Below are positions 5,541 through 5,686 of a DNA stretch of 5,686 nucleotides, piece by piece (the first letter of the stretch is position 1; every line of letters begins with the position of its first letter). The position numbers and the translations under genes are program-made. The notes below the pieces were generated by a model that worked only from the letters and a program-made list of their open reading frames with translations, ran no database searches and was not told the origin of the DNA. Origin of the DNA: Flectobacillus sp. GTDB lineage: Bacteria > Bacteroidota > Bacteroidia > Cytophagales > Spirosomataceae. The stretch covers positions 1-5,686 of the forward strand of contig JARXAV010000111.1 of assembly GCA_029865665.1 (NCBI GenBank). The letters are read 5' to 3'.

Positions 5541-5686
5541 ATGCGAAAAAACGTTTTATTATTCATACTATTTACGCTGTTTATGTCTTCTTGTGGCGGG
5601 TTCGAGAAAATCCGTAAAATGACTGATGAGAAGAAAAAATATACAGAAGCTGTAAAATATTATAAAAAAGGGGAGTACGACAAAGC
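5541..5686 (+). CDS. bamD: BamD, outer membrane protein assembly lipoprotein, N-terminal part (3' end outside window)
   Basis: Only the first 48 codons are in the window. The protein begins with a lipoprotein signal peptide: basic start MRKN, hydrophobic core VLLFILFTLF, and lipobox MSSC with the lipidated Cys at residue 18. The next part, FEKIRKMTDEKKKYTEAVKY (21-40) followed by YKKGEYDKA (41-49, the last codon incomplete), matches the opening of Bacteroidota BamD. There a short linker leads into the first TPR helix, with the typical pattern KY..A..YY.KG.Y..A. BamD is the periplasm-facing lipoprotein of the BAM complex that, with BamA, inserts beta-barrel proteins into the outer membrane. 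No acidic surface-export signal follows the Cys, as expected for a lipoprotein retained on the inner face. The rest of the gene is outside the window, so another TPR lipoprotein remains possible, though the start resembles BamD well. Confidence 0.8.
   Translation, partial: MRKNVLLFILFTLFMSSCGGFEKIRKMTDEKKKYTEAVKYYKKGEYDK

Noticed and set aside
5327..5617. Plus-strand open frame of 96 codons
   Set aside because: It overlaps the bamD start in another frame and has the Lys/Tyr/Ile bias of AT-rich non-coding DNA. BamD has a proper lipoprotein signal and family match.

Overview
This window looks like ordinary chromosomal DNA from a member of the Bacteroidota, probably the Cytophagales (Spirosomaceae-like). 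The evidence is the moderately AT-rich base composition, the absence of Shine-Dalgarno sequences before the starts, matches to the Bacteroidota promoter element TAnnTTTG, and the gene content: a Bacteroidota-style BamD, a PVC-type membrane-bound dehydrogenase and a SulP/carbonic anhydrase pair. The taxonomic placement is inference. No tRNA, rRNA, insertion sequence, phage gene or CRISPR array was seen.

Layout, left to right. Positions 1-1025 (minus) hold the N-terminal 341 codons of a secreted, propeller-type dehydrogenase-like protein whose C-terminus lies beyond the window. A 325-base gap follows, containing one strong 13-bp palindrome. Positions 1351-3611 (minus) are a tight two-gene unit, a SulP-family anion transporter followed 5 bases later by a beta-carbonic anhydrase. 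Together they suggest bicarbonate uptake or exchange coupled to CO2/bicarbonate interconversion. A 220-base gap with several small repeats separates them from an unrecognised 124-residue membrane-anchored protein (3868-4242, minus). Upstream of that lies an M48 zinc metallopeptidase (4345-5148, minus). A 392-base divergent intergenic region then leads to the start of bamD (5541 onward, plus), cut by the window edge.

Functionally, the peptidase and BamD both belong to the cell envelope, but they are divergently transcribed and need not be co-regulated. The SulP/carbonic anhydrase pair is the one clear functional module. I found no convincing new multi-gene system. The items most worth a second look are the orphan 124-residue protein with its PPPRV tail, the long inverted repeat that brackets its promoter, the near-leaderless promoter candidate of bamD, and the palindrome downstream of the carbonic anhydrase.
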